Shown here: one piece after another, positions 41,796 to 51,714 of the stretch
Layout: each line of letters starts with the position of its first letter
Position numbering within the stretch: the stretch's first letter is position 1
Virus record (IMG/VR): IMGVR_UViG_3300044959_000200
Location: 1-64,000 of that record
Length of the DNA stretch: 64,000 bases
Origin: a virus
Reading direction: 5' to 3' (one strand)
Position numbers and translations under genes: made by a program
Notes under the pieces: model-generated
Seen by the model: only the letters and a program-made list of their open reading frames with translations
The model's database searches: none
What the model was told of the DNA's origin: nothing

Positions 41796-44700
41796 ATGCC
41801 GCTTATTCCTGATCCTTCTCGTAATTTTATCAATGCACTTTCGGGATTTTGGACAGCGTTTTTCCGTGATGCTGATGAGCTGACTGCATATTATGAAGGC
41901 GTACAGCTCAATCTTGGGCAAATTTACTTAGAAATGCTTCAGACTATCCTCGGCACAAGTCTTAAAGACATGCCGCTGTTTAGCCGATATTACTATAAGT
42001 ACTTAGAATTGCGACGGGATCGTCTGTTTTACGTCGAGGGGGCATCGCCGTCTGAAGATACTTATGAATTTACACCACCAGATCTTACGCTGGCTGACGT
42101 TTCTAGCATTCTAAATCGTGTTGTAGCACCCACTGCGACGCTAGTTCGAACCCGCGATTATTATGTGCGTGACGGCGCAATTAGATTCAGACGCGATTTA
42201 TTCAATGTTGATGGTAATGGCACAACAGAACCGTTATTTCCAGTTCGTACATTGTCGGTTGTTGAGCCTGCACAGTTTACTGATCCAGTTGGGCGTAATT
42301 GGGCGGCAGCTGGTGTAAAAATTGGTGATTGGTTTTGTCTACGTGTACTTGGTGGTGGTTCACCAATTCTTGTGCGTATTGTTGGCGTTGATGGTTCTAA
42401 ATTACTGCTAGGAGATACTGCGCCAGAATTTGAGCAAAATTTTGCGCGACGTAACGTACGCATTAGTGTTGTACGTACACCTTTTGATCGTGAGAAAATA
42501 GGTGTTTTGTTACCTGCCAACCCACGACTTACGGTTCGCGCATCAAATAATCTTACTGACGCCGCAATCAATCCTGGCACTATGGAGGTAGTTTTCACCA
42601 CTGAACCGTATTTCAAGGGCTTTTGGACGCCGGCAACATCATACACAGCTGGTGACCTTGTACACAACGGAGTTTGGCTACTTTACCGTGCAAAGGTCGA
42701 TCACGTCTCGGGCCCTGTTTTTGATCCTACGATGTGGGATCAAATCACGAATTGTTATATCTATGTAGACGACCCTGAATCTTTTGAGAATAGCGGACTA
42801 TTTTACTGTTTTGGAGGTACGAACTTCGGCACAGTAACTCTATGGCGTCCGCGTAATTTTATTGCGACGCTGAGCAACCGTGCGCGCATAACGTTCGTTT
42901 TTTATTCGGGTACGTTTACTGCGAATATGCAGCCTGAATTGCTGCTACCGCAAACGTTTATTGATGTTGGTAGCCTTTCGATTGTCGCACGTCGTGCCAC
43001 GCCTGTTGTAATAATGAATTCTGATGGTTCGACGACTACGTACCCAGTTGGTGAAAACGTCATTGAAGGCGTTGATTATGTCGTCGATTATGAGGCTGGC
43101 AAAATTATTGTGCGCTCAGCGTGGAGTGATGCATTGCCGGCGCGCGTTAATTACACTTGGATGCGTGCTGTTGCTGTCTACGATTACGTCGATCGCGGTG
43201 AATGGACCGCTTTTACGGCGTATAACGTCGGTGATATCGTAACTCATGGAGGTACAGTTTATATCTGTTTTGCACCGGACCCAGGTAGCCCGGTATTCAG
43301 CATAGCCTTTTTTCGACCTTATATCCCTCCATTTGAATTCAATGTTACAGCTAGCGTGCCAGTTATGGCACTATGGGGTGCGAATACATTAGTAGACGAA
43401 GAAGCGCTTTATAATAATTTTGGGTACTTACTCGGTTATAAAAAACCGACGAGCGAACAGTATCGTACATTTTTGCGTGGCGTCGCGCAGCTTTTTTTGC
43501 TTGGTCCGACGTTAGAACGATTTGAGAGCGCGATGAATGTCATGGCGGGTTTCCCCGTTGTGCGCGACGACGATGAAGTTTTGCGCGGTTATGACAACGG
43601 TATCGTAGCATCAGGTGTAGACGGACAGTTGATTGATTCTGCTGAGGGGCGCGACGGTGTACTAAATGCGGCGCTTGAGCAGTTTTATTCACCTACGGCA
43701 GGATTTTTTCCGTCGGACATTGGTGCAGTAATTCGTGTGCAAAATGGCACATCAGTTGATGAATATACTGTTACTGCTGTACTTTCACCGACAACGGTCG
43801 TTGTAGCGCCAACACCGCCAGATGCAGTTAACGTTACTTGGTCGTATACTCACGTTGCGCTCACTACGCGTTTTCGCGTGACAGCGGGATCGTATCTTTT
43901 TGGGCAAGAGGACGTTAACGGCTCGATTATTGTGCAAGGTTCCGGCTTTGCGCGCAACAATGGCGTCTTTCGCATTCTTGCTGTCGAGAACAACACAACC
44001 GTCATTTTAGAGACGCCATATGGTTTCACTGATCAGTCAGGTCTTACATGGGCTCTTTCACGAACTAATCAACAGCGTGTTATAACGTCACGTGCTACGT
44101 ATAGCTTTCCATTGTTAGTTGCGATGCGGCCGGATGTAGTTGATCCAGCTAGCGTCAATGTACTTAAGTTTCGTGCATTTGAAGCGTTAACTGACGCTTT
44201 TCGAGTTGTTGATTACTTGCGTGACCCAACGTGGTGGCACAACGTCGTTATTCCTAGCGATGTTCTCAAGCTTGATGTTGATGTATCAAGTCGACGCAAA
44301 GTATCGCCAACGCTGATTGAACATATCTATGGAGCACTAGACACACCTGTTTATGGTGATTTTGGCCTTGCTTACGACGTTGACGACGAAGGTCAGCCTG
44401 GCGAAGATCGCGCCGGTAAAGCATGGTGGTACGGCGCGAACAGTATTGTGCTTTCATTTGACCCTGGTGTACCAACTGCGCGGACGCGAGACATCGGTCA
44501 GCATATTATCGTTTCGACGCCTGGTTTTAAGGGATATTTCCCTATTGAAGCAGTACAACCTGATGGCGTCACTCTTACACTTGGTCGTTTTCCCCCGCCC
44601 GAAGCGGAGGGTACAATCCCTCCGGTGCAGATCGATGTAAAGCTGCCACCACTGCTTTATCGTCGTACTGTCGCATTTGTTATGATGGACCGCTTTTTGA

Positions 44701-45362
44701 AGTATCATGCGGTTTTGATTCGCATTGATAAAAACACGCCGTTACCAAGCGAATTTATTCCTGATGTAGTACGCCTAATTAACGAGGCGAAGCCATCACA
44801 TACCTATATCTATCTTGATTCATTGACGGATTTTGTCGATAAGGTCCATTTGAATGAGAATTTTACGCTAGGTTATGGCCCATTTGTGCCTGAGACTATA
44901 AGAATAGTGCATAACAACCTGATCTTTGGACCCCCTGGCATTGTACGACATGGCGACGCATTTCAGTACACTGAGACTACGACGGGAGTGCCAGGCGCGC
45001 CTGGTACATACACATTGCCAGCTACACTACCACCTGGAGATGTGCAGACTACGTTGGTCAAAGCGCGTTTTGACCCCACTGTATTGATCGGTGGTGTACG
45101 ACGACCTGCTGAAGGGGTGGATTACATCGTTAACTACAACACGATGGAAATTACGATCCTTGGCGGTTTTCCGGCTGGTCCTAACATCTTGCACTACGTT
45201 TACTGTATCCGACGTCATCGCAACGATGGGGACCCCCTGGATCCAGGAGAAACGCGCCTTGCGCATGGCGGTACCGATCCAACGATTTATCGCGCAGCGA
45301 CTCAATCTGCGAATGAATTGGGCTTGGTTGATCGAGCAGTGCAGATTACTCTTGGTGCGTGA
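41796..45362 (+). CDS. Large baseplate/tail-spike protein with carbohydrate-binding-like modules
   Basis: 1188 residues following gp6/J. Two segments, about 275-310 (WTPATSYTAGDLVHNGVWLL) and 469-505 (WTAFTAYNVGDIVTHGGTVY), match the short chitin/carbohydrate-binding module pattern W-x-Y-x-x-G-D-x-V-x-x-x-G-x-x-Y of family 5/12. The rest is beta-rich with repeated strand-turn units and no recognised enzyme. It probably forms the outer baseplate or a receptor-contacting spike. Motif copy 43212-43221 lies within the second module's codons. Position resembles gp7 or I-like proteins. Confidence 0.65.
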   Translation: MPLIPDPSRNFINALSGFWTAFFRDADELTAYYEGVQLNLGQIYLEMLQTILGTSLKDMPLFSRYYYKYLELRRDRLFYVEGASPSEDTYEFTPPDLTLADVSSILNRVVAPTATLVRTRDYYVRDGAIRFRRDLFNVDGNGTTEPLFPVRTLSVVEPAQFTDPVGRNWAAAGVKIGDWFCLRVLGGGSPILVRIVGVDGSKLLLGDTAPEFEQNFARRNVRISVVRTPFDREKIGVLLPANPRLTVRASNNLTDAAINPGTMEVVFTTEPYFKGFWTPATSYTAGDLVHNGVWLLYRAKVDHVSGPVFDPTMWDQITNCYIYVDDPESFENSGLFYCFGGTNFGTVTLWRPRNFIATLSNRARITFVFYSGTFTANMQPELLLPQTFIDVGSLSIVARRATPVVIMNSDGSTTTYPVGENVIEGVDYVVDYEAGKIIVRSAWSDALPARVNYTWMRAVAVYDYVDRGEWTAFTAYNVGDIVTHGGTVYICFAPDPGSPVFSIAFFRPYIPPFEFNVTASVPVMALWGANTLVDEEALYNNFGYLLGYKKPTSEQYRTFLRGVAQLFLLGPTLERFESAMNVMAGFPVVRDDDEVLRGYDNGIVASGVDGQLIDSAEGRDGVLNAALEQFYSPTAGFFPSDIGAVIRVQNGTSVDEYTVTAVLSPTTVVVAPTPPDAVNVTWSYTHVALTTRFRVTAGSYLFGQEDVNGSIIVQGSGFARNNGVFRILAVENNTTVILETPYGFTDQSGLTWALSRTNQQRVITSRATYSFPLLVAMRPDVVDPASVNVLKFRAFEALTDAFRVVDYLRDPTWWHNVVIPSDVLKLDVDVSSRRKVSPTLIEHIYGALDTPVYGDFGLAYDVDDEGQPGEDRAGKAWWYGANSIVLSFDPGVPTARTRDIGQHIIVSTPGFKGYFPIEAVQPDGVTLTLGRFPPPEAEGTIPPVQIDVKLPPLLYRRTVAFVMMDRFLKYHAVLIRIDKNTPLPSEFIPDVVRLINEAKPSHTYIYLDSLTDFVDKVHLNENFTLGYGPFVPETIRIVHNNLIFGPPGIVRHGDAFQYTETTTGVPGAPGTYTLPATLPPGDVQTTLVKARFDPTVLIGGVRRPAEGVDYIVNYNTMEITILGGFPAGPNILHYVYCIRRHRNDGDPLDPGETRLAHGGTDPTIYRAATQSANELGLVDRAVQITLGA

Positions 45363-45868
45363 ACACGTACATCCAGCATCTTCATACCCCAACACTCAAA
45401 CCTGAATTCAAACTCCGAGGAGATCTCCAAATTGAGACATGGCGACCTGGAGATAAACGGCCTTTACGGCGTTATGCTCTTCGAAATCAAATCACATATA
45501 ACGGTTTCAACTCACCACTCTATCTTTGGTCGCAAGATTCGGGTAATCCGTCTGACTGGCGCATAGTCAAATTAGTGCCTGGTACTAACGGAACACCGCC
45601 GACGATCGGAGATCTTGCGCTCGGTAGCCCACTTGGTCCGGCTGATGAAATTCACCTTACTGCGGCGAATCGTACTGTCGTACCTGCGTCTGGGGAACTC
45701 ATTATTACAGGTACGCTTACTACGCTCCAAGCTAACGGACATTCTCTGCGAGAGGTGGGGTTGTTTTTAGGTAACGGCCAGCTCTTCGCTCGACAAGTCT
45801 ATCCTGTAATCGCTAAGACTGGCGCCATTACTGTCACGTATACGTGGCGTATCGCTGTAACTGCATAA
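45359..45868 (+). CDS. Tail fibre-associated structural protein
   Basis: 169 residues, starting with GTG at 45359 that overlaps the preceding stop (GTGA). The C-terminal half (IITGTLTTLQANGHSLREVGLFLGNG, then ITVTYTWRIAV) matches a pattern seen in many phage tail-fibre or fibre-assembly proteins. The N-terminus is more divergent. It probably links the large baseplate protein to the fibre encoded next. Motif copy at 45463-45472, in codons for LRRY. Confidence 0.6.
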   Translation: MNTYIQHLHTPTLKPEFKLRGDLQIETWRPGDKRPLRRYALRNQITYNGFNSPLYLWSQDSGNPSDWRIVKLVPGTNGTPPTIGDLALGSPLGPADEIHLTAANRTVVPASGELIITGTLTTLQANGHSLREVGLFLGNGQLFARQVYPVIAKTGAITVTYTWRIAVTA

Positions 45869-45880
45869 GGATCTAAAACC

Positions 45881-48673
45881 ATGGCGAACTTCGACGAGAA
45901 CGTAAACTTCAAACAAGGTTCTGATACTGGGCAGGCCGACGCTGCATCAATCCAACCAATTGCCCCAGCGGAAGTAGTCTGGAGTGGCACTACTAACCGA
46001 CCACTCGAAAATTTACGGGCTCGCACGGAGATTCTCCGGCGCTACATGCAGAACGTACTGTACTACTTGGACTATGACCGCTGTTTAATCATCCGTTCAA
46101 ATGCGGCCTTTACGCTGACTGAACCGACACCGGGTAATTTTGCACTATCAATGGTTGGAGATGATCTATGGATCTATCCATCGCTTACACCTGGTAGGAA
46201 TAGTGGGGGTCGCCCGCGCGGTGGGCGCGTTTTTGTCGGGGGCTTGCCATACTCCGGTACGCCTCTCGTCAACGACCTGATATTAACGGCGAGCTCGCAG
46301 TATACAGGACAGCGTGGCTATTTTGACGCTGACGACTTTGCGATCGCTAACAGCCTTTCGCTCGGTGCTAACCGCATACAAGTCGATCTCATTGCCGACC
46401 CTACACTAGCAACCAACGTTGTTCAGTTCTCTGTTACTGAAATTCCGAAGACAAAATGGACGATCCGTTATGGCACTAACGGTGGTGTAACGACGTTGGC
46501 TGCGTTAATCAATGCGATTAACACTGACTATACGTCACAAGGGACATACGGTATTGCAAACTTTTTGCGAGCATCAACAACGGCGGCGTCTCCAGCAGCG
46601 GTGTTTCCGACACCTTTCACCGGGGGCATCGTGCAAGGCGCGTATGATGCAGAAGCACATCAGGTTACAGCAGCACAAATGGCAGCATTTTTTGCTGCTA
46701 CTGAGAACGGCGTACAGGTAAATCTTTTGCGTGAGGGTGAAGGCCTCGCTATTGGCTATCCAAAAGGGCCAGTTGAGAGCGGCGTACCTACCCCACGCGG
46801 AGGACGGCGACAATCGATTTGGGATTTGCCTATTGATCGTGTTGGTGGCAATACGCCAAATATTACGCCAACTGTCGGTTGGGCGCTTTTCTCAACTGGT
46901 CGAGAGCCTGAAAAGATTCCAGGGGCGGTGCCAATTGGTAAAATAATCAACGGCGAATTTGTTTTCATTGACGGCACGCGAGTCGCAGTCGGTGAAACAA
47001 TTCGGTTGGGGGAGAGTCGCGTCATGAGGGCCGCGCTTGCAAGTACTGTATTCGGGTCCTCGGGTGCCACGCTTGTAGGATATGATGGGTCTGGTCTTTG
47101 GCACGCTGATGCTGCGGCTTCGCCTAATCCAAGCATTCCATCTGGCACTGTTGAAGCTGCTATTGATGCGGTTGTTTCGCACCTTGGATCCTCGGTGGCT
47201 GGAAATAGCGGTGCCCGACGAGTTGGCGTAGAAAGCGTTACAGGCAACGCAACAATCGGTAACCGAGCTTTGAGCCGCACAGCAGGTTCACTTCGGCAAG
47301 CGTTGGATGCGTTGCTTAACGCCGTACCTACTGCCACAACTGGTGGCGGTCTGAATTTCCGCGTAAACGAAGATGGACACGAGCTGAAAGGACAAAACCC
47401 AATTAACAAAGACTTTACATTGTTGTCGAACGGTGCGCGGCGTTTCTCAGCTTATTTGCGTAGCACCAATGACACTTATTTGCCTCGTTCTGGCAAGATT
47501 GATTGGGCGGATATCCAGTTTGTGCCTTTTTGGTTTGGCTCAGGTTCAGGGCTTAATGCCACAGAACCAGTTAGTGCTGGTACTACGCCGTCTCGTTTGA
47601 AATTGAGTGCAAGCGATATTGCAGTACGATTTCCGTTTATTTGGCCACTTTTGCCAGCGTACATTTCGTACGACCTTGACGATCCTGCTGATGGAGCTCT
47701 AATTCCGTTGATTTTCGTACGAGTTCAAGGGCTAATTTCGCCTACGGGTGAAGAAAATACGATTTATATATTTGAACGCTTTACGAGCGACACAGGCCCT
47801 ACGCTCGGTGAATTCGTTTTGCGAAAACTTGACAATACGCCCGCTGATTTTTCTTCAGTTACAAGCTATGCTGGGGCGACAGTAAGTTTTCTTACAGGGC
47901 AATATACTGGTAGTACGAATTCATTGACAAAATTTGGTTTTCATCAACCTCCTTCACGTTATCCCGGTGTAGTGATTGGTTCGGCGCTGAACGACACGCC
48001 ATGGCTCGAAGTACTCACTAACGCTGCACCTGGTTTCACGCCAAATTTTGGTCAACAGACTAAGAAAGGAACCATTTTTTGTGGCGATCGTGCGCGTTGG
48101 CGTGTTGGGGAGGTTAATGAACGTAATACTGAGAACATTCTTATCACTGCTGATAAACAGTTACTTGATGGTCTTGAAACTGGTACTCCTGTTGACGCAA
48201 CGAATAACCATCATCATGGGGGTACATATACGCGTACGTATCTTTTTACTAAAGAAGTACAGTTGGTTGATCGCACTGATTTGGATACTTTGCCTCTTGA
48301 TACTTCGTTCTTTTTACCTAATCCAGTGGCCGTTGATCCCGTAACCGCTGCAATCCCTTCTGGATATACAGTTGAGGGCTGGATTTGCCGTATACGAATT
48401 GTGGTGGGAACTAGTGCCGGTGCGCTGATCGCAGGAACGTGCCGTGTACCATTTCGCTCTGATGCGGCTGATCCAAGTCCAATTATTGATGCTGAAGGCT
48501 ATGTTCAGTCATGGAATTCAACAGGTACTAATTATAGTTACTCGGATTATACTCCGATCTTGAAACCAAGTTTGACGTTCGGCGATGTTGAATATCGTGT
48601 TTCGTTTAGATTGTTTATTACGTATGGACGTTTGACGGTCTGGTGTTCAGGCTATATTCTGCGTCGTAGCTAA
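45881..48673 (+). CDS. Tail fibre / receptor-binding protein
   Basis: 930 residues, last gene of the operon. AAGGAT precedes the ATG. The sequence is glycine/Asn/Thr-rich and beta-strand-dominated throughout, with few helices apart from residues 45-70, and carries an HHHGG stretch near residue 774 that could be a metal-binding or trimer contact as in fibre tips. Position at the distal end of the baseplate genes, length, and composition support a tail fibre. The C-terminal 180 residues are likely to contact the host. No enzymatic motif found. Confidence 0.65.
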   Translation: MANFDENVNFKQGSDTGQADAASIQPIAPAEVVWSGTTNRPLENLRARTEILRRYMQNVLYYLDYDRCLIIRSNAAFTLTEPTPGNFALSMVGDDLWIYPSLTPGRNSGGRPRGGRVFVGGLPYSGTPLVNDLILTASSQYTGQRGYFDADDFAIANSLSLGANRIQVDLIADPTLATNVVQFSVTEIPKTKWTIRYGTNGGVTTLAALINAINTDYTSQGTYGIANFLRASTTAASPAAVFPTPFTGGIVQGAYDAEAHQVTAAQMAAFFAATENGVQVNLLREGEGLAIGYPKGPVESGVPTPRGGRRQSIWDLPIDRVGGNTPNITPTVGWALFSTGREPEKIPGAVPIGKIINGEFVFIDGTRVAVGETIRLGESRVMRAALASTVFGSSGATLVGYDGSGLWHADAAASPNPSIPSGTVEAAIDAVVSHLGSSVAGNSGARRVGVESVTGNATIGNRALSRTAGSLRQALDALLNAVPTATTGGGLNFRVNEDGHELKGQNPINKDFTLLSNGARRFSAYLRSTNDTYLPRSGKIDWADIQFVPFWFGSGSGLNATEPVSAGTTPSRLKLSASDIAVRFPFIWPLLPAYISYDLDDPADGALIPLIFVRVQGLISPTGEENTIYIFERFTSDTGPTLGEFVLRKLDNTPADFSSVTSYAGATVSFLTGQYTGSTNSLTKFGFHQPPSRYPGVVIGSALNDTPWLEVLTNAAPGFTPNFGQQTKKGTIFCGDRARWRVGEVNERNTENILITADKQLLDGLETGTPVDATNNHHHGGTYTRTYLFTKEVQLVDRTDLDTLPLDTSFFLPNPVAVDPVTAAIPSGYTVEGWICRIRIVVGTSAGALIAGTCRVPFRSDAADPSPIIDAEGYVQSWNSTGTNYSYSDYTPILKPSLTFGDVEYRVSFRLFITYGRLTVWCSGYILRRS

Positions 48674-48689
48674 TTGCCATATAGCGGAC

Positions 48690-48740
48690 TAACGTAAAAA
48701 CGGCCTCGGAAGACAACGCTTTCGAGGCCGTTTTACGTTA
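48690..48740. terminator. Bidirectional terminator ending the tail operon
   Basis: A long stem (48690-48708 with 48723-48740) of about 18 bp, with a 14-base loop and A/T-rich base, lies between the convergent fibre and ribonucleotide reductase genes. Confidence 0.85.
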
Positions 48741-48752
48741 TTTACGTGTTGA

Positions 48753-51131
48753 TTACTGACTAATAGGCAGTTCGCAAATGCCGCCGGAGCACCACTTATC
48801 GTCGGTGTCGTGTTTAACGGTCAGTTCATCCACTTCTGAAATTTTAGCGATTGCTTCTTCGTATTGTTCTTTAGTGCATGGAATATATGGTGCTTGAAGG
48901 AAACCGTGGTTCAAAAGCGGCAGAAATGAAACACATTTCCATTGTCCTTCGAAGCACTTGAGCAAGCGAGCTAACGTATTGGCTTCATGAGGTTGGAAAG
49001 TAAGTGTTGCAGAAACCATGTTATCGCTCCAATAACGTTGAAGCGCTGTAAAAATTTGGGCTTGCTCCCACAAACTCAATTCTTCCGCTATCAGTACCCC
49101 AGGCTTAGTCTTACATGGGAAATACACAACCATCGTGCGAGGCGTTGTGCGATCCTTTTCGACACGGTAACCCGCTTTAGCGAGTTGTTTAACTAGTGGT
49201 GAACGGTAATCAAACCGAACGGTTCGCATATAGTAACGTGCGGTCGGAGCTTTCATACCCCCTTCAACGCCTGCAAGTAATGGCGTTGTACCCCCTGGTT
49301 TAATCGATGTGCGTTTGATTGATGTATTGACACCAAGCCAACTTGAATACTCAATATCCCATTTACAAATTTCGCGGTAACCAGCGTCCCACCAACGGAT
49401 GCACTCTTGCAAACCTAATTTAGAATACTGCTCAATTATACCCGCCATCGACGTACCGATGCGCCTATTGCGCACCATAACGGCGTTAGTGCGCTTATTG
49501 TGGGTCGGTACCAAAGTTACAGCTTTGGCATAACGATACGCATATTTCAGTGTCATCAAGTAATCATCAAGATTTTCGTGCCTTGTTGGGTAAGTTTCGA
49601 CAAGACAACAAAGCTCCATATCGTGCAATGTTTGTTCACCACATGGATTGAAACCTTTAGCGTTTTGATCTTTCCAGTCCGGCGGATCAATCAATCGTCC
49701 GTAGGCGCGAATTACGTCGAGCCATGCGTAACCTGGCTCCCCGTTGAGCACCGTACTGGCGGCAAGTTTTTCATAGTTGTAATTTAGAGGACAAAGTGCA
49801 GTGTTGTTCGAAGCCCAGAGATAGGACATCAGTGGGTGCGCGTCGATCTCAGCATTAAGTGCCTTCCATGCAGGATCACGCTCTAGCAGTGCTTTTTGCT
49901 TTTTTTCTAGTTTATCAATCTTGGCTTGAATAGCAGCGAATTCGGCATCAAGTACGCTGAGCCCTTTGGCTGCACGTTTTTGGCGAAGTTTGTCGATCTT
50001 TTTTTGTAGAGCGCACCACTCTGGGTTAGCTTTTTCAATTTCAGCCAGGCGCGCACGCATAGCATTGAGCTCAGTAGGATCTTTGAGTGTGATAAAATCA
50101 GTGTCCTCTGGATCACCGAGAGCGATTTCTGAGCTACGGCGCACATTACCAGCAACGACACATTTGCCAATCATGTTCATGATTGACGTAATGGTCTTGC
50201 CACTAATAGGCTGCCCAACAACGCTGTACAACATGTTTGTAAGCGTTGTTAGCAACTGCTCTAGCGGTTTTGATCCGCTTGCGGTGCCTCCAAAAGTTTT
50301 GAGAGGAGTGCCTTCTTTTCGAATCTGCGAATAATCCCATGCGCGTGGTAGGGCACCTCGCCCGACAAATGCATTGAGTACGATGCGCACGCACTCAATC
50401 CATCCTTCGCGTGAATCTTCAACAATATGTGTATCAAGCGACGTAGCAGGATAAACAAGTGTGACACGACCTGCGCCACGCAGATCGAATCCCATGCCGA
50501 CCCCAAGCATGGAATAGTCCATGAGCACGCAGAAAGGTTCGGCGAAATCTTGATCGATGTTTTCAGTTGAGACGAAGCCGCAGTTATTTAGGGCCGCGCC
50601 ACCTTTGATCTCCATGGCTTCAGTGCCCATGAACCACAGCCCACGACCAGGGGGCGTGAACTTAAAAAGCCATATACGTTTGAACATCTCTTGTGCGTGA
50701 TGCTGCTCTTCGTCATCACTCCATGGCTGTCCTGTATCGCGCACTTGTTGTTTGAGAATTGAGCTTACGCCTTCCACTACACGCAGTACTGTTTGCCAAT
50801 ATTGCTCGTGTGTTTGTTTACTCTTTTTCGCGTATTCATCTGCAGCCTGCTCACTCATACCTCGGTACAACATGGCTTGCTCTTTAAGGAGCTTTTTCGA
50901 TACAGGCCGCGCGTAGGTGCGTTCGTAGATGATTCGGCTGAGAAGCCCAAAACCCCATGGAGGTTGCTTGTCGACGTAATTAGCGACGAACGCAGGGTCG
51001 AGGCGGAAACGATTTTCATCACGAATGACGAAGACCTGGTCTTCTTTCTTACTCACGCGATGTTGTGATGTTTTAGATACCGAGTTGATTGGAGTTGAAA
51101 CAATAGACGATGTTGTGGGAGACCCTTCCAT
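48753..51131 (-). CDS. nrdJ: Class II (adenosylcobalamin-dependent) ribonucleotide reductase
   Basis: Reduces ribonucleoside triphosphates to deoxy forms using coenzyme B12. The 792-residue single-chain enzyme resembles Lactobacillus RTPR: NNCGFVSTE with the first redox Cys (C184), GNVRRSSEIALGDPED (about 329-344), ASNN, NPCGE (495-499, C497 the partner of C184), SIKPGGTTPLLAG, and the C-terminal redox pair CSGGIC (781-786). Odd: residues about 353-432 form a Lys/Glu/Ala-rich coiled-coil-like insertion between the GDPED and ASNN motifs, absent from the enzymes I know. AGAGGAGT precedes the ATG. Confidence 0.92.
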   Translation of the reverse strand: MEGSPTTSSIVSTPINSVSKTSQHRVSKKEDQVFVIRDENRFRLDPAFVANYVDKQPPWGFGLLSRIIYERTYARPVSKKLLKEQAMLYRGMSEQAADEYAKKSKQTHEQYWQTVLRVVEGVSSILKQQVRDTGQPWSDDEEQHHAQEMFKRIWLFKFTPPGRGLWFMGTEAMEIKGGAALNNCGFVSTENIDQDFAEPFCVLMDYSMLGVGMGFDLRGAGRVTLVYPATSLDTHIVEDSREGWIECVRIVLNAFVGRGALPRAWDYSQIRKEGTPLKTFGGTASGSKPLEQLLTTLTNMLYSVVGQPISGKTITSIMNMIGKCVVAGNVRRSSEIALGDPEDTDFITLKDPTELNAMRARLAEIEKANPEWCALQKKIDKLRQKRAAKGLSVLDAEFAAIQAKIDKLEKKQKALLERDPAWKALNAEIDAHPLMSYLWASNNTALCPLNYNYEKLAASTVLNGEPGYAWLDVIRAYGRLIDPPDWKDQNAKGFNPCGEQTLHDMELCCLVETYPTRHENLDDYLMTLKYAYRYAKAVTLVPTHNKRTNAVMVRNRRIGTSMAGIIEQYSKLGLQECIRWWDAGYREICKWDIEYSSWLGVNTSIKRTSIKPGGTTPLLAGVEGGMKAPTARYYMRTVRFDYRSPLVKQLAKAGYRVEKDRTTPRTMVVYFPCKTKPGVLIAEELSLWEQAQIFTALQRYWSDNMVSATLTFQPHEANTLARLLKCFEGQWKCVSFLPLLNHGFLQAPYIPCTKEQYEEAIAKISEVDELTVKHDTDDKWCSGGICELPISQ

Positions 51132-51141
51132 ATGACTCCTC

Positions 51142-51714
51142 TTAGATGTTGGTAGTGGATTTACGCCGTGTCCGTTGCATACGCTGCTTTGGAGACGACG
51201 TAACTAATGCATGTACAACTTCAGCTTGCGCTCGTGTTTGACAGCGAATGCGCTGATGAACGGCGCGAGCGATTTGTGCTAAGACTACTGCGTCAGCCTC
51301 GTTATCATCTGTGAGTGCCGTACCCCATTGCCGATTTACGGCGTTTAGAACATCATCTTTGTTAGCGGCGCCGTAACCGGAGGCGAAAAGCTTAAGCTGA
51401 GACGGCGCGACGATAAGAGGTTCCACGGCGGATAAATGATAGATTGTAAAGCGAACGACCCCACTTACCTCGCCGAGGGCAAATTCACGATGCACGCTGC
51501 CAAAGCTTGGACCTTCGATCGCAGCATGGAGAACGCGCCCGTTGCGCGAGGTGAGCGTGTCGGCGATAAAGCGATAGATCGCACCTAAGCGTTCGGCACC
51601 TCGGAGTTTTTCGCCTACCTTAGTGATAGCAGTGTACACTACAGTACCATCAGGTGCTACAAGCGCAAGGCCTGGTCGCTGAAGCGATTGATCGACGCCA
51701 AGGTAGAGTTGCAT
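51142..51714 (-). CDS. RuvC-like Holliday junction resolvase
   Basis: 190 residues from the ATG at 51714. The retroviral-integrase-fold acidic residues are visible: D8 (YLGVDQS), E67 (AAIEGPS) and D137/D141 (TDDNEADAVVLA), with a Lys-Asp pair at about 119-121. Similar to RuvC in length and order. It would cut four-way junctions made during replication or recombination before packaging. The start codon shares CATG (51712-51715) with the divergent gene at 51713. Two exact copies of the dispersed motif lie in it, only 175 bp apart (51160 and 51335). Confidence 0.85.
   Translation of the reverse strand: MQLYLGVDQSLQRPGLALVAPDGTVVYTAITKVGEKLRGAERLGAIYRFIADTLTSRNGRVLHAAIEGPSFGSVHREFALGEVSGVVRFTIYHLSAVEPLIVAPSQLKLFASGYGAANKDDVLNAVNRQWGTALTDDNEADAVVLAQIARAVHQRIRCQTRAQAEVVHALVTSSPKQRMQRTRRKSTTNI

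Noticed and set aside
46756-47409. 217-codon leftward frame inside the tail-fibre gene
   Set aside because: Shadow of the rightward fibre frame; no ribosome-binding site and no recognisable domain.
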